64,000 nt of DNA from Acanthococcus lagerstroemiae (lineage: Eukaryota; Arthropoda; Insecta; Hemiptera; Eriococcidae), in contig CM063109.1 in the NCBI GenBank assembly GCA_031841125.1, positions 6,486,321 to 6,550,320 on the forward strand, written 5' to 3'. The notes beneath the pieces are model-generated. The model did no database searches, was not told the origin of the DNA, and saw nothing but the letters and a program-made list of their open reading frames with translations. Below, piece after piece: positions 20,173-32,000 of this stretch (its first letter is position 1; every line of letters begins with the position of its first letter). The translations under genes were made by a program, and so were the position numbers.

Positions 20173-20709
20173 ATTCAGAGTTCAAAAAGGTTTTGCAGTA
20201 AAATGGAAAACTTTTTGTTTTCCAAATCATTCGGCTTCTTTCAAACTGCTTTATTGCGGCTGAAGGGCGCTTCGAGGTGGATTCTTCAGTATTACGTACT
20301 AAGGAGATATCAGTGTTGTCAGGCAAAATCTACTAAAAAATTGTCGAGAGTGCTCTTAAAGTGATTTTGTAGTTTAAAGGACCATCATGGATGTTTGCAA
20401 AGACGACGAAAATTACCTAATTCTATTTTCATAGACCGCGAACTAAATCTCTGAAATATTTGAAATAATTCCTCTCGTCGTACACAATCCAAAAAGCACG
20501 AAATTCTTGACATACCTTCTCTCTCTTCATCTGCAATTAATTGAAAAAATTTTTAATTAATGCAAAAAATTGTAGTTTTCTTTTGTGCGAACGTCATATT
20601 GATTTAATTTTAATTATGATTTTTCTTGGCGATCGATGCCATTATTATAACTGCAAAATTTCACAATTTCATCCACCAGGCTCGTCGAAACGTCGGTAGC
20701 TCGATACCT
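20173..20709. other. AT-rich non-coding stretch
   Basis: I see nothing supportable in it. Confidence 0.4.
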
Positions 20710-21675
20710 GAGTCATTCTTCAAAAATGTTGATATTTCAGGTATGTTTTTTCATGGAGGAAACTAGGGGATATTTGAAATTTTGGATGGGAGTCGTTAAC
20801 AGGCATTCTGTATAACATATTGGTAAGACTGGGCCGACAGTGACGGGATTCTGTATTTTAGCATGGCAATCAAAATGATGAATGCCATGCCGAAGGACAC
20901 ATTAAAATGTCCATGCCGGAAGACAATAGCAAACAAAAAGTGTTCTACCGTCGATTATTATATTCCAAAACAAAAAATTATATGGAGAGTTGATAAAGGC
21001 ATTCCAACCCATTAATTAGATGTAATTATTTTTGTATGATGAACGTCTATCGTTGCATAAAGATTACCATGCCGAAAGACACTTTTTTATTAATTCTTAA
21101 TTTTAGACAATAATACAGCGAATGCACGAGTCTCGTTACAAGAAAACTGGGATTTGATATGCGGGCTGTATTGCTCTGGTAATAATATACAGTTTGACCA
21201 TTAACTGCGACGAAAATATATTGGAACTCTTGTTTGGTGATTTGTTAAAAAAGAGCCATGCCGATGTACAAAAATCGAGGGACAATCTTCAAAGCTGGCC
21301 ATACTGACTCCCACGGGTGAAGATGCGATTTCAATGTTACCTTGTGATTTCTTCATCCCCCATTTAAAGTAGCTCTACGTTTTCAGTTTATTCTAATATA
21401 CAGCCTGAACATTTAGAAAAGAATAAATAATAATAACAATAATAATAATTGTTCAAGGGACAGTCATGCCAACGGACACTTTAGCATATTTAGCGCAATT
21501 TTGACCCATTAAAAGTGGATGAAATTTTCTCCTGAAAGCTTGAAAATGTAGAATTAAGTCATATCTATCAACGAAAAAAAAAAAAAAAAAAAAAAAAATC
21601 CGTATCATTAATAGCTTGTTAGCTTGTGAGATAACTGCTGGGGACTGAAATATCAACATTTTCGAAGAATAACTC
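20710..21675 (+). mobile_element. 966-bp non-autonomous element with 30-bp termini
   Basis: The left end GAGTCATTCTTCAAAAATGT continuing into TGATATTTCA matches the reverse complement of the right end with two differences over 30 bp. The interior contains the ~590 bp also present at 3,262-3,850, a (TAA)n stretch near 21,425 and an A-run near 21,573. No coding potential; the family is unknown. Confidence 0.6.
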
Positions 21676-23282
21676 ACCTATCTATAAAATTGACAATAAA
21701 TTTTTATGTAGGTACTTCGAGAAATGAATGTTTATTCCCAAAGCAATATCAATAAAACTTCATCACAGACGTATATCTAAAATGAACTTTTTTGGGTGGA
21801 GGATAATAAAATTTCGAGTACTAGACACTGATCGTGAGCAGAACGAACAAAATGCTTTTAAGAATTATCAATAAATATGCAATTGAAATATTTTTTGACA
21901 TTACGAGAGGTGGGAAGAAGCACAGGTCTCTGTGCGTTCCTTCATACCGCTGCTTATGTTTCACATCATTAATGCCAGCTACAATCCATTTCCATTTATG
22001 ACAAAAATTGTGTTTATGAAGCGATTGTCTGTGGACCACACATCTCTCGGTTCTGTCATGCCAATTAAAAAAGTAGGCTAACATACCTACGTGTGTTATT
22101 ATAGGATAAGTTAGTTGCTTATTCGATTAAAGGTGATGATTTATTTCGAGACACCCTGTGAATGTAATATAGATGAAAAAAGAGTCGTATCAGCGATCTC
22201 ATTTAATTTTTTGCATCTCGATGTACGAGCAAGTCGGCACATATTCATACATGTCCCTCATCAAGTCACTCCATTTAATTTTATTCCTGTTGACATTCCA
22301 TTTAATTTTATTCCTGAATTTTTTTTTTAATCCATTGAAGGGCGTGTTTAGTTGGTTTTCCTCGCAAGCTCTACCTACTTCTAGTCGATGAAAATTAAAT
22401 TTTCTATTATATACCCCACTGATATGGATTACGTCACGCGGACATGACTCGAATTTAAGTGACATTTGTTGTCTGATAAATAGACTGACTCGATAGGCAC
22501 TCGCGTTGTATTAATATTACGACAAATTTCGTATACCCCAAAAACCAGGCTTCAATATTTTTCCGATACTAAAATTTTAACTTAATTCTTTGAAAATCAT
22601 TACTTTTTCTTTCGTTGTGAATATTAGATTTATGTAAAACTACACAGTGCTCCAGTATATCATCAAATTACTGCGAGAATTTAACGCTGTTAGTATTTTT
22701 GGAAATAATTAAGAATTCTGTACATTTTTTTACTTTTGTATTACATTTTTTTCTTCTACGAATTTTTCGGCAAATTATGTCGCTGCAGTTGAATCGCTAA
22801 TAAACTATGAGACTGTGTTTTTTTGCTAGCCCGAACGACTTCGTATTCAGTAACAAAAAATGACTAACGTGCAGGTATGTTTCACATATACGTGTTAAAG
22901 TTTAGCTTCTCCTCGATTTAAATGTGTGTTTAAAGATTATAACGGCCGGTTGGTGGAGGAATGGCGACTTTCTTCGCCCTTGACTATTTTCCTATAAATA
23001 GTTTGCACTTGGACGCTGTTAAGCAAAAAACACCCAAGCGACAAAATCTGTTTTTTGAGAAAACGTAACATTAAGAGCTAATAAATAATGCCGGCTTATG
23101 GACATAGCGTTTACTGATAAGCTTTTTTTTAACGCGGATACACATTTTTGCATCGGGGGCCTAATTTTAAAAAATCCTACTTTTTACACGCTCTTTCCAA
23201 GATACTAAGAACTCATTTTGTCAACAAATGTCGCTTGAGCTCTTTTTGCTCAACAGCATCCACTTCAAAGTAGAATATAAAT
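21676..23282. other. AT-rich non-coding stretch
   Basis: No supportable exon. A short duplication of CATTTAATTTTATTCCTG occurs at 22,271-22,318. Confidence 0.4.
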
Positions 23283-23510
23283 GAAGGGTAAAGAATGAAA
23301 CTCACATTTGCCATTTTACTTCAAGGGCGTAAATAGGTAAAATACTGCACACGGGTGCAGGAATATTTTTACTGCGCCTGTGAACGTGGAGTATGTTATA
23401 CATATCGCACATTCACAGACGTAGCAAAGATATTCCTGCACTCGTGTACAGAATTTTACCTATTTATGCCCTTGAAGTAAAATGGCAAATGTTTGGATTC
23501 TTTACCCTTC
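23283..23510. mobile_element. Hairpin MITE (228 bp), arms ~105 bp
   Basis: Almost the whole element is one inverted repeat. GAAGGGTAAAGAATG, CATTTGCCATTTTACTTCAA and GTGCAGGAATAT on the left recur inverted on the right. The flanks carry AAAT on both sides (23,279-23,282 and 23,511-23,514), a possible 4-bp target duplication. Transcription would give a long stem-loop. Confidence 0.75.
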
Positions 23511-24419
23511 AAATTATCTAGAACTACCTAATAACTACTTGCTGCGCTTACATCTGTAGAATGTACTCGAAATTTTGGAAACAGTCGCATACCTCGCAGT
23601 TTTTGTTCAGATGAACTAGTTATTTTTGGAAAAACGGTCTTTCGTATTTCCATCTCCACAGATGATACATGTATAAAAATAGCCCAACTTTTTTTGACTC
23701 CATCTTTTAAATAATCAAGGAGGAGGAGGGGTTAAATTGAGCTTAATACGACTTTAGTTTCGTCCTTCAAAATTAGAAAATGAGATTCTAATCCAATTTT
23801 TATTATATTTTAATTAATATGAACAGGGGTTTAGCTCGAATTTGATTTTAAAATTTCTATTCTGGGGTAGTAGGATTTTGAAGCATCATCTCTCTGCAGG
23901 ACCGATGGTATATAAAAAATGTCTGATGAAATGCCCAATTCCATCTTCATTTTTGACCGTGAAGTCGAATCAAGGAGCAACGAAAGCAGAATTCCAATTT
24001 GGTGATGTCTTGCTTTATTTTGAGAGGAAAACATTTTTATTTTTAACATTCTGAAAGGGAGGGCTGGAACGTTCAGCCGACTTTGAATTTTTAAATGAAA
24101 ACGCACCAAACAAATATCGAGATAGAAGTTTTCTTGGGTCGCTGATTTCAAGTATCTAGTCAGGTTTTTGATTCGATCCCGTTGGGACCCCAAAATTCAA
24201 AGCTCACTCGTGAGATGGGTAAAATTAACTTTTCTTGAAAAATCAAACAAAGTATTGGAAAGACGGATTTTTCGAGGTTGCTGATTTTGAAAATTTCATT
24301 AGCCTTTTGATTCTGTTCAAATTTAACCCAACTTGCACGTTTCAACCGAAAAATTTGAATTTTGACAGCCAAATTGGAGTCAGATTAAAAATTATCATCA
24401 TGAAGTAGCTAAATCATAT
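23511..24419. repeat. Non-coding, with degenerate satellite monomers from 23,760
   Basis: From about 23,760 to 24,380 the ~130-bp pattern seen at 5,640-6,060 recurs: CTTGGGTCGCTGATTTCAAG, GGGACCCCAAAATTCAAA, GAAAAATCAAACAAAGTATT. Divergence between monomers is high. Confidence 0.45.
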
Positions 24420-24935
24420 GGACTGGCTTCGTGTCGGGGTCATGGAAATTTCTATTAACAACATGGCTGCAGACTGCAGTCAGGCCGCAACAATACGGCT
24501 GCACACTGTAGTCGCGCAGGATGCAGAAAATGTCAACCACTGAATTCGTGTCGGGGGAGCGTTGCGGTTTTCGCTCAAGTATACCTGTGGCTGGAAGAAA
24601 ATGGAAATGTCAACCACTGAACTGATTTGTCACCATGGAGAGCTAAAAAACTGTGAGATGAACTGAGTTGGAAATGAAAAGAGAAAAGAAGAACTGTAGT
24701 CGCGCAGGACACAGTAAAGATCAAGATCAATGAGCACATTGTTGGAGTTACAAGTTTCGCTCAAGTATACTCTTGGCTGGAAGAAAAAAATAAATTTCTA
24801 TGGAAATGTCAACCACTGAATTCGTGTCCTCGATCAGCTGTTTTTTTTCGCGACGCTCCAAAGTAACGCTCAAAAAGTAAAGATATTTAGTTGATGTGCC
24901 AAAGCAAAGACATGAAAATGTCAAAATTTGATACA
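24420..24935. repeat. Shuffled local repeat modules
   Basis: Three modules recur two or three times: GGAAATGTCAACCACTGAA, CTGTAGTCGCGCAGGA and CGCTCAAGTATAC with TGGCTGGAAGAAAA. The order varies, suggesting local duplication and rearrangement. Confidence 0.55.
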
Positions 24936-25082
24936 ACTTTCATCTTGATACTTTATTCAATCTTTCAAAAAAAAGAGTCAACTTTGCTAATTTCATAATT
25001 GAAATGTGATTTTGGGTCAAGAAATCAGAGCCGAATCGAAAGTTCAATTGGATATTCAAAATCAGCGATCCAAAAAAACCTT

Positions 25083-25290
25083 ATTCCAACCTAATATGGT
25101 GTGTTGGGACGTATGGCGATGCACGCATGCCAAAGTGGCCCCTAAGATACCGGACTCCCAGCTCCGGAAACTACCCTTTAGAGTATCGCATCAGTGGCCG
25201 GAGGGACGCTTTGAGACCGGCCCGAGCCCTCATTTCGCCGTGCTGCTTCTGGTGCACGCGTCCTGCAAGGGCCATTCCAACCTAATGTGG
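25083..25290 (-). mobile_element. SINE-like insertion with 17-bp target duplication
   Basis: ATTCCAACCTAATATGG (25,083-25,099) and ATTCCAACCTAATGTGG (25,274-25,290) flank a 174-bp GC-rich insert. Read on the minus strand the insert ends GGCCACTTTGGCATGCGTGC and ATCGCCATACGTC, the tail shared with copies at 3,865 and 12,565 and with the R1-like LINE end at 63,105. Long variable duplications are typical of LINE-mediated retroposition. No clear pol III A/B boxes are visible, so the 5' body is unidentified. Confidence 0.6.
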
Positions 25291-25589
25291 CCAGGTTCCT
25301 AATATGGCCATCAGCCAATTGCCGGGATCCGAGGCACGAACCAATCACTTTTAACACCGACTATGATGGGTAGATTGCTCAAGTATAACCTACGGTGCAG
25401 CCAGATTAAAAAAAAAAAATATCAGATCCTGGTAATTGGCTGGTGGTCATATTAGGAACCTGGCCTTAATAGGACACCTTAGCTTACTTTGTCTGATATG
25501 TTCTCGTTTGAAGAACCGAATAAGTTGGTTGTACGCTTAACCCTTTTTTTTTTTGAGAAAGAGAGAGAAAGAATATTTTTCATTCAAAA
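25291..25589. other. Non-coding
   Basis: Contains CCAGGTTCCTAATATGG and its inverted partner near 25,450 (CATATTAGGAACCTGG), a ~150-bp spaced inverted pair. Nothing else supportable. Confidence 0.35.
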
Positions 25590-26020
25590 AGAAACTAGAC
25601 ATTATGGTCAGAATGTGGTACAGACATGATATGAAAGTCACGTTGTCATATCATGGTCAGAATATATGGTAGATGCATGAGATGGAAGCTATATGGTTAT
25701 ATTATGGTTGGAATATGGTAAGGATATGAGATGAAAGTCATGTTAAGAAAGATGGTGATAGGTGGTGGAAGTTCGATGGAATGTGAATGGCAACTAAATG
25801 GAGACACTTTAGAATACTTGTGAATGCATTCGACACGCCAGTCATATCATGGTTAGAATAAGGTCTAGAGACATGAGATAGACGTCGTGTGGTACAAAGA
25901 TGATGATGTGACAAAAGTTGGATGGAATGCGAATGGAAATTACATGGAGAAACGATGGGAAAGTTGTGGAAGAGTTCGGTATGGTCGTATATCATGATCA
26001 GAATATAGTAGAATATGCAA
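25590..26020 (+). repeat. Degenerate ~62-bp tandem repeat
   Basis: Repeats of the type ATCATGGTCAGAATATGGTA followed by ATGAGATGAAAGTCATGT recur about six times, with insertions such as GTTCGATGGAATGTGAATGG (twice, ~180 bp apart). Confidence 0.6.
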
Positions 26021-26518
26021 ATCTCTAAGTAATTGTTTACAAAAGTTTCACAATTTCATTCTATGCGACATGTTTAATTTGAGTTTTCGGTGCGATGATT
26101 CTTTCTAAAACGAATTTTGTTCACGTATTATTGACTCCGAAATTGAATGAATTTATGCGTTTAATTTATACACATTTGAATGCACTTAATAATGTCTGCA
26201 GCCAACAGTCATCTCATTCGTTTGTGCAAGACCATGTTTTTGATTCTCAATCAACAGAATTTTATAATAATTTATTGGTATCAGCAAATCAGTAATTAGA
26301 TCCTACTAATCCAATTCGCCGAATTCTATATGAATTAATCGAAGCCGAAATATTTGGCTAATTAAGTTGAACACACTTTGATTTTCACTGAGAAACATAT
26401 GATTATTCGTATCTTCTAGGTTATAAGGATAACGAATCTGCATGTTTTGTTCAGTGTGTGTTTCTGTCAATCTAGTGGTTTGCTTTTTCCTAACTCGACA
26501 TGTAATTTATTGTTCTTA

Positions 26519-26525
26519 TATAAAA
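26519..26525 (+). promoter_or_regulatory. TATA box of the regucalcin-like gene
   Basis: TATAAAA lies 78 bp upstream of the start codon on the coding strand. With the usual spacing, transcription would begin near 26,550, leaving a short 5' UTR of about 50 bases. Confidence 0.55.
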
Positions 26526-26596
26526 GCTAAATGCAGTATACGTAAATTGTTGTTTATTGTTCTTGATTACACAGAAGCCTACGAGGTCTAGGTATC

Positions 26597-29034
26597 ATGA
26601 GTTTCGTAAGTACAAATTATGAGAGAGGAGGAGAGGGCAATTTTCATTCTATAATTTGGAAATTATAGACCAGAACATCCTGTATCAGTCAAAATGATAT
26701 GATAATTTAGTGAGGCATAAACCGATAAAAGAACCGCCGGATCGCGCGTAATTGTTGTTTTATTAATTATTTTTAAACTGGGGGCAGAGTTTATTATACC
26801 TATACTCGTGGCTTTGGAAATTTCCATTAACCAGAAGGAAATTGATCGCTTTTTGATATCTTATTTTTCCAGTAGTTTTATAATTTCATCATCCTTTTCT
26901 TTGAACAGTTTGAGTCAGTCATGAATAATATTCTTTTTTATAAAATTGCGTTGTAGATTTCGCCATCTAGTGAACCTATTCCGAAGCTCGGTCCTATCGA
27001 ATTACCTAAGGCTCCTCACTGGGATGCGGAGAGGCTGAGCATTTATTTCGTCGATGTTTACCAATCGACCGTGCACCGGTATGAACCTGCAACTAATGTT
27101 CATAAAGTTGCCAAAGTCGGTGAGTTCATTGAGATTTTCTCGTATATCATGAACAAATGAAATAGGTTCGTTTGGCCTTCAGTAGGCCAACATGATCAGC
27201 ATCTTGCAGCTATTTTATAGCGAACCGCCGCAATCTCCTGCTGTCCGTAAGGCTGGCAGACAGAATGAAAGAAGAACAGACTGTTGGTCAGTCAAACAGA
27301 TCAATCATACAGACAGACACCCGATGCGCAAAATCCCACAAGTTACCCGGGTGACTAAAGGGGAACAAGGGTAACTACTGGGGAACGTGGGTAATCTGAG
27401 GGTAACAAATGGGTCCGTTTTCCGCCGCAGGTAACTAGAGGGTAACTAACTGCGTAGTATCCCAACAGTTACCCGGGTAACTACAGGGGGACAAGGGTGA
27501 TCTGAGGGTAACTAGAGGGTAACTGATTGCGCATCGGGCAGTCGACTAGTGTGGGGACTGGGTGACTAGGAGGTAATATCCCCTACTATAATATTTAATT
27601 TAACTATTAATTCACTTTCCAATAAACCTACGTATCATTTATTATTGAACTGTAACCCCCAAGCTTCGTTTTAAAACTCAAATAAAATAATCAACCAACT
27701 ACAGGAACGGAACCAATGGCCTTCATCATACCAATCAAGGGCAGTACAAACCAGTTTATTGTCAGTTATGGATCCATGCTGGCCACTATTACATGGGATG
27801 GAAATTCGGATAAAGTTAATGACTACAAGGAGTGGGCTCCTATTGGAAATGATGTGTATCGGGCAAATGAAGGCAAAGTCAGTCCAACCGGTGCCTTGCT
27901 CGTCGGTAATATCCTCATTTACCCTTGCAGTATTATGATATTTAAGATGGAGGTGCCAAATTTGGCCAAAGGTCCTAACGTGGCCACTTGCAAATTAATG
28001 CGAAAAAATTGTGGAAAAGAAAGGAATGATTGGTAGACAATTCTGGATATGGTAGCTCTCTATTCCATCAGTGTTGTACTACTCCTCTTTTTCAAGATTT
28101 CTTGTGACGCACTTGGGCCCTGTGACAACATTTGGCGCCTTTACCCTAATTTATCTTTACTGGCTGTACTAGGGATTTACAAATTGCGGCTTCAATAATG
28201 TGATTATGATTTCGCAGGTGGCCATAGTCCTTTCCTACGAGGAGATGTTGTGATGAACCAGGCTGCACTGTATGCCTTCTACCCCAATAAAACGTCGAAA
28301 GTACTGCTGAATAATGTGACCGTAGCTAATGGCATGGGTTGGAGTAAGGATGGCAAGACATTTTTCTTCATCGATTCCTTGGGATACACGGTCGAGTCGT
28401 TTTCGTACAACCTGCAGAATGACTCTTTGAGTACGTCAATACTATTTTAATTCAATTACTGCGTCACTCTATTGCACCTGAATGGCTCATTTCTTCGTGT
28501 ACGGTTAAGGTAATCGAACGCTGCTGTGCGATTTCCGAAAAGAAAACATACCGGGGGTACCAGATGGCATGGCAGTCGATGCCGACGACAAATTGTGGGT
28601 CACTTCATTCAACGGGCATCAGGTAAGAGGTAAACTAAGCGTAGTACCTACCTGTATTAGCTTTCGTATCAGGTCCTTTTTCTTGAACCAGTTAGAAAAG
28701 ATCATGGGCATGCAGGATCATTTTGTTGGACTATGTATTTATATGTCCCGAAAATTTAGGGCTCTTTCGTGCATCTACTAACTACTTTTACTCTTTTCAG
28801 GTCGTTCATATAGATCCAGTTAGCCGTTCAATCATCGAGAAAATTGAATTAGACACGTTGAAAATAACTTCGGCTGTATTTGCTGGACCTTCATTAAATG
28901 ATTTTTACATCACTTCGGGGAATTATCAGATGACTGACGAGGAGAAGAAGAAATACCCGCATGCCGGTTACATTTACGAGGCTAAGAATTTCAAAGTTTC
29001 AGGCCGTCAAGGAGTTCCCTTCAGTCTGCAGTAG
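26597..29034 (+). CDS. Regucalcin/SMP-30-like protein, complete, six exons
   Basis: Exons 26,597-26,605, 26,957-27,119, 27,705-27,905, 28,218-28,430, 28,510-28,622 and 28,801-29,034 join in frame through GT-AG introns to 310 aa, the normal size for the SMP-30/gluconolactonase/luciferin-regenerating family. These are six-bladed beta-propellers that bind a divalent metal and hydrolyse sugar lactones. Family hallmarks are APHWDAERLSIYFVDV (exon 2), NEGKVSPTGALLVG (exon 3), VANGMGWSKDGKTFFFIDS with the metal-site Asn and Asp (exon 4) and NIPGVPDGMAVDADDKLWV (exon 5). The conserved GEGPHWD reads PKAPHWD, so the metal-binding Glu is Lys. This predicts altered or lost metal-dependent catalysis. No signal peptide is seen, so it is probably cytosolic. 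Intron 2 holds a 219-bp MITE. A paralog with intact GEGPHWD starts at 61,764. Confidence 0.9.
27320..27538 (+). mobile_element. 219-bp derivative of the CCCGATGCGCA family
   Basis: Lies in intron 2 of the regucalcin-like gene. It starts CCCGATGCGCAAAATCCCAC and ends TTGCGCATCGGG, is flanked by CA on both sides, and is packed with GGGTAAC motifs in two diverged ~110-bp halves. It looks like a non-autonomous derivative of the 627-8,800 element. Confidence 0.8.
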
Positions 29035-29057
29035 TTAACCAAATCGAAGTTTCAAAT

Positions 29058-29063
29058 AATAAA
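29058..29063 (+). terminator. Poly(A) signal AATAAA
   Basis: AATAAA 24 bp after the regucalcin-like stop codon, the first such signal in the 3' UTR. Confidence 0.6.
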
Positions 29064-32000
29064 AATAACCACTTGTCAGAGTTGGTTGCGACGATCATCA
29101 GCCATAGAGTTCCAGGATCCGGATTTTTGATGATATATGAAACAATGGCAGACTGTCGGTTATTTGAGAAGCGAAGACGACCACGAATACACTTATTTTG
29201 TTAACGTGCTAGTATTGAAAAATCAGCTTGTGTTACTGTTATAAAAGTAGTCTGAATTCTTTGTTAATTTTGTTGTATAAAATTCCTTTTTGAATTTATG
29301 ACTATTCTCATTTGATGAATACTTTCAACTGATCTCATTCATGGTAAAAGTTATTTCAAAATAGCGCTTTGCCCAGTAGGCTCCAGCTAAGCCTTGGGTA
29401 CTGTGTTTTCCTTGTGTACACATGCATATCGTCCTACTCACGAGAAACTTCATTTAAGAATACGAAAACCGATTTCGATCATCATTAGTTTTGATTTTGA
29501 AAAGTGTGTGACACCGACTACGGATAGAATACCTCGAAATGCAATAGAATATTTTATTCTTTGTGCTTGAAAAATTAAAGTTTATGTGAAGCATAGAAGG
29601 CTTGGAAAAAAATGTCAGTATTGAGTATGTGTATCCCCTATCCCCTCCCCATGTACCCCTCCCCAGTTAAAAAAAAAGCTTGAAGAATTGCAGTTCTGAA
29701 AAAAGAATGATGTACAACATCCAGGATTCATTGACAGTGATGATATTATTTATTTCGACATTTAATTTGTCATGCTGTATTGTGTATTGAAGTAATTACC
29801 TCTATTTTCCTAAAATTTCTAACCACACTGGCAACGTTCATCAGCGGTACTAAAAATTCCACAAAAATGACCCCCCCCCCCCAATAAAAAAAGGGAAAAG
29901 AAGAAGAAAACTGAGACCTAGCTAAGCCACTGGCTATAACATGCAGATAATCCAGTCAAGATGAAACACCTCATTCTGCTCCCTTGGTTATGGAACGATT
30001 GTGCCGCCCATGTCGTAAGTTAATCCATAGTCGTGTAACGCCTCCCCCCCCCCCGCCCCCATATAAATGATTGCTGGCGAAATTGTGCCAAAAAGCAAAA
30101 GCAAATTATCTTCTTTATTATTTAACTTTATTCATAAATGCAAATAACAGTTTAACGTTGCGTTGTATCAATCATCTCATTTTTTTCTTCCCTCTCTCCT
30201 GAAATGCCCAGCGGTAAACAGGAACAAAAAAATCAAAATTTATCGTTCCTACTTGAAGACTCATCAGGTGTATCAGGTGTATGAGAAATCCACACCGGTA
30301 CAGAACCATCATACTCACATCTTTTTGAGCAAAACATAATTGGATTATTAGATTGAAATTTTAAAAATCTATAATTCATAATTATCTTAATAAGAAAAAT
30401 AAGAAAAGCCAACTGTCGTCTGTCAAAACCAAAACTGGTCCCAGAAGCGAACCACCTATCTGAATCCGCTTTCGAGCTGATTCAGAATCAATTTTTCTCA
30501 GACCCGAAGTTGTTAGATCTCTTTGGTCTGCTGAAGATAGTCTTATGACCATTCCATTTAAAACGCACTACCGTGCAATCTTCAGTACGGCAATTTCACC
30601 CATCAACATGTATGGAGTTTTTCAGCCCTCATGATTGAAGGGGCAAAGATATGATTTATTGAAGTTATAATTACCGCTACCTGATAAAACTGGAAAATTT
30701 CTACCAACAAACTGAGACAAATAAAAATGGGCGTTTTGCGCCAACAAAACATGGATTTCTTCTAGTGTCGGTTTTCAAAAAAATGAACCCATCTGGGGTA
30801 TTGTTGGGAAGATATGATCAAATAATTTTTTTATTTTCTTCAAATAAATTTTGGAAAAAGCTAGAATAAGGATTCTTTCTCAAAATTGGTAAATTATAAG
30901 GGGAGAGCCTTCTGCAACATATAGTATGCGTGGATGCTCGCGAAATATCTTTGTAACAGAAGAAAACATTTTTAATTTGAAAAAGAAGCATATGGTCATT
31001 TTTCATTAGGGTAGGTAATTCTCCGAAAAATGGACAATTCATGTAAATGGACTGTAACTCTGTCACTTATGATCAGAATGCTATGAGCAATATGTCAAAA
31101 TTGAGGAAATATACTCTTCTGATGGAGACAGTGGTAAAAGCTCTCCCTAGTTCAGCAGAACATCCTTAGAAAATCGAAAATGCACCTGAAATGTCCATCA
31201 ACGTGGGTGTCAACCTGGTCTAGTTCCGTTTTTTTTTTTTTTTTTGCTCGCTGGAAGGGTTTAATACATAATTTTCAGGAACTACTGTTTCCCATTGTTG
31301 AAGAGGTACGTTGAGGCAACACGGTATAGGTCTTACAATCTTTTTCTAACCAAGTTAAGCAACCTTTAGAATGCCTCAAAGTTGTGTCTAGAGATATGTC
31401 CTTCAACGTGGATAATTTTCAAACCTCTCTGTAGGGTTCCACTATAAGCATCCGGAGAATCACCCATTAATATTAGGTTTTGGATGTTTAAAAAAATGAA
31501 TTATCAATAGAACCCCGCGATTTGCCAAAAAGAAAAAAGAAAAAAAAGAGAAGCATGATGTAGTATTTTACTCTAAAGAAAAGTTGAAGCTGTTTCAAGA
31601 ATTTTCCAAAACACTGGCAAGTCTTTACATTTTTCACTTTTAATTTTGTCAACAGTTGTAGCATACTTCCAAATTGTTTTTCTTTACAATCATACTCAGT
31701 TTTTGGTGCAACACGTAAGGGGTTCTATTGATCGAAATCATGTTTATAAAAATGTAAAACATAATAATAACACTACACAACAATTTGAAATTTTTCAAAA
31801 AACAATGGCATGAGAATACATGATTCGATATGTATTTTCAACGAGGAATTCAATGCCGATGTTAATTTTTTGATTACAGTTCATGGATTTTTCCTATCAT
31901 GCAAATTTTAGTATCATCAAGATGATACTACTGATCGAACAACTATACGCGTTCAGTATTGTTATCAGTATCAGTGTAGCTATTCGTGCCCGACAAAAAG

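Noticed and set aside
27716..28036. Single-exon reading of the regucalcin-like gene with C-terminus at 28,036
   Set aside because: It runs through the donor at 27,906 into intron 3; the spliced reading keeps the family sequence in all six exons and totals 310 aa.
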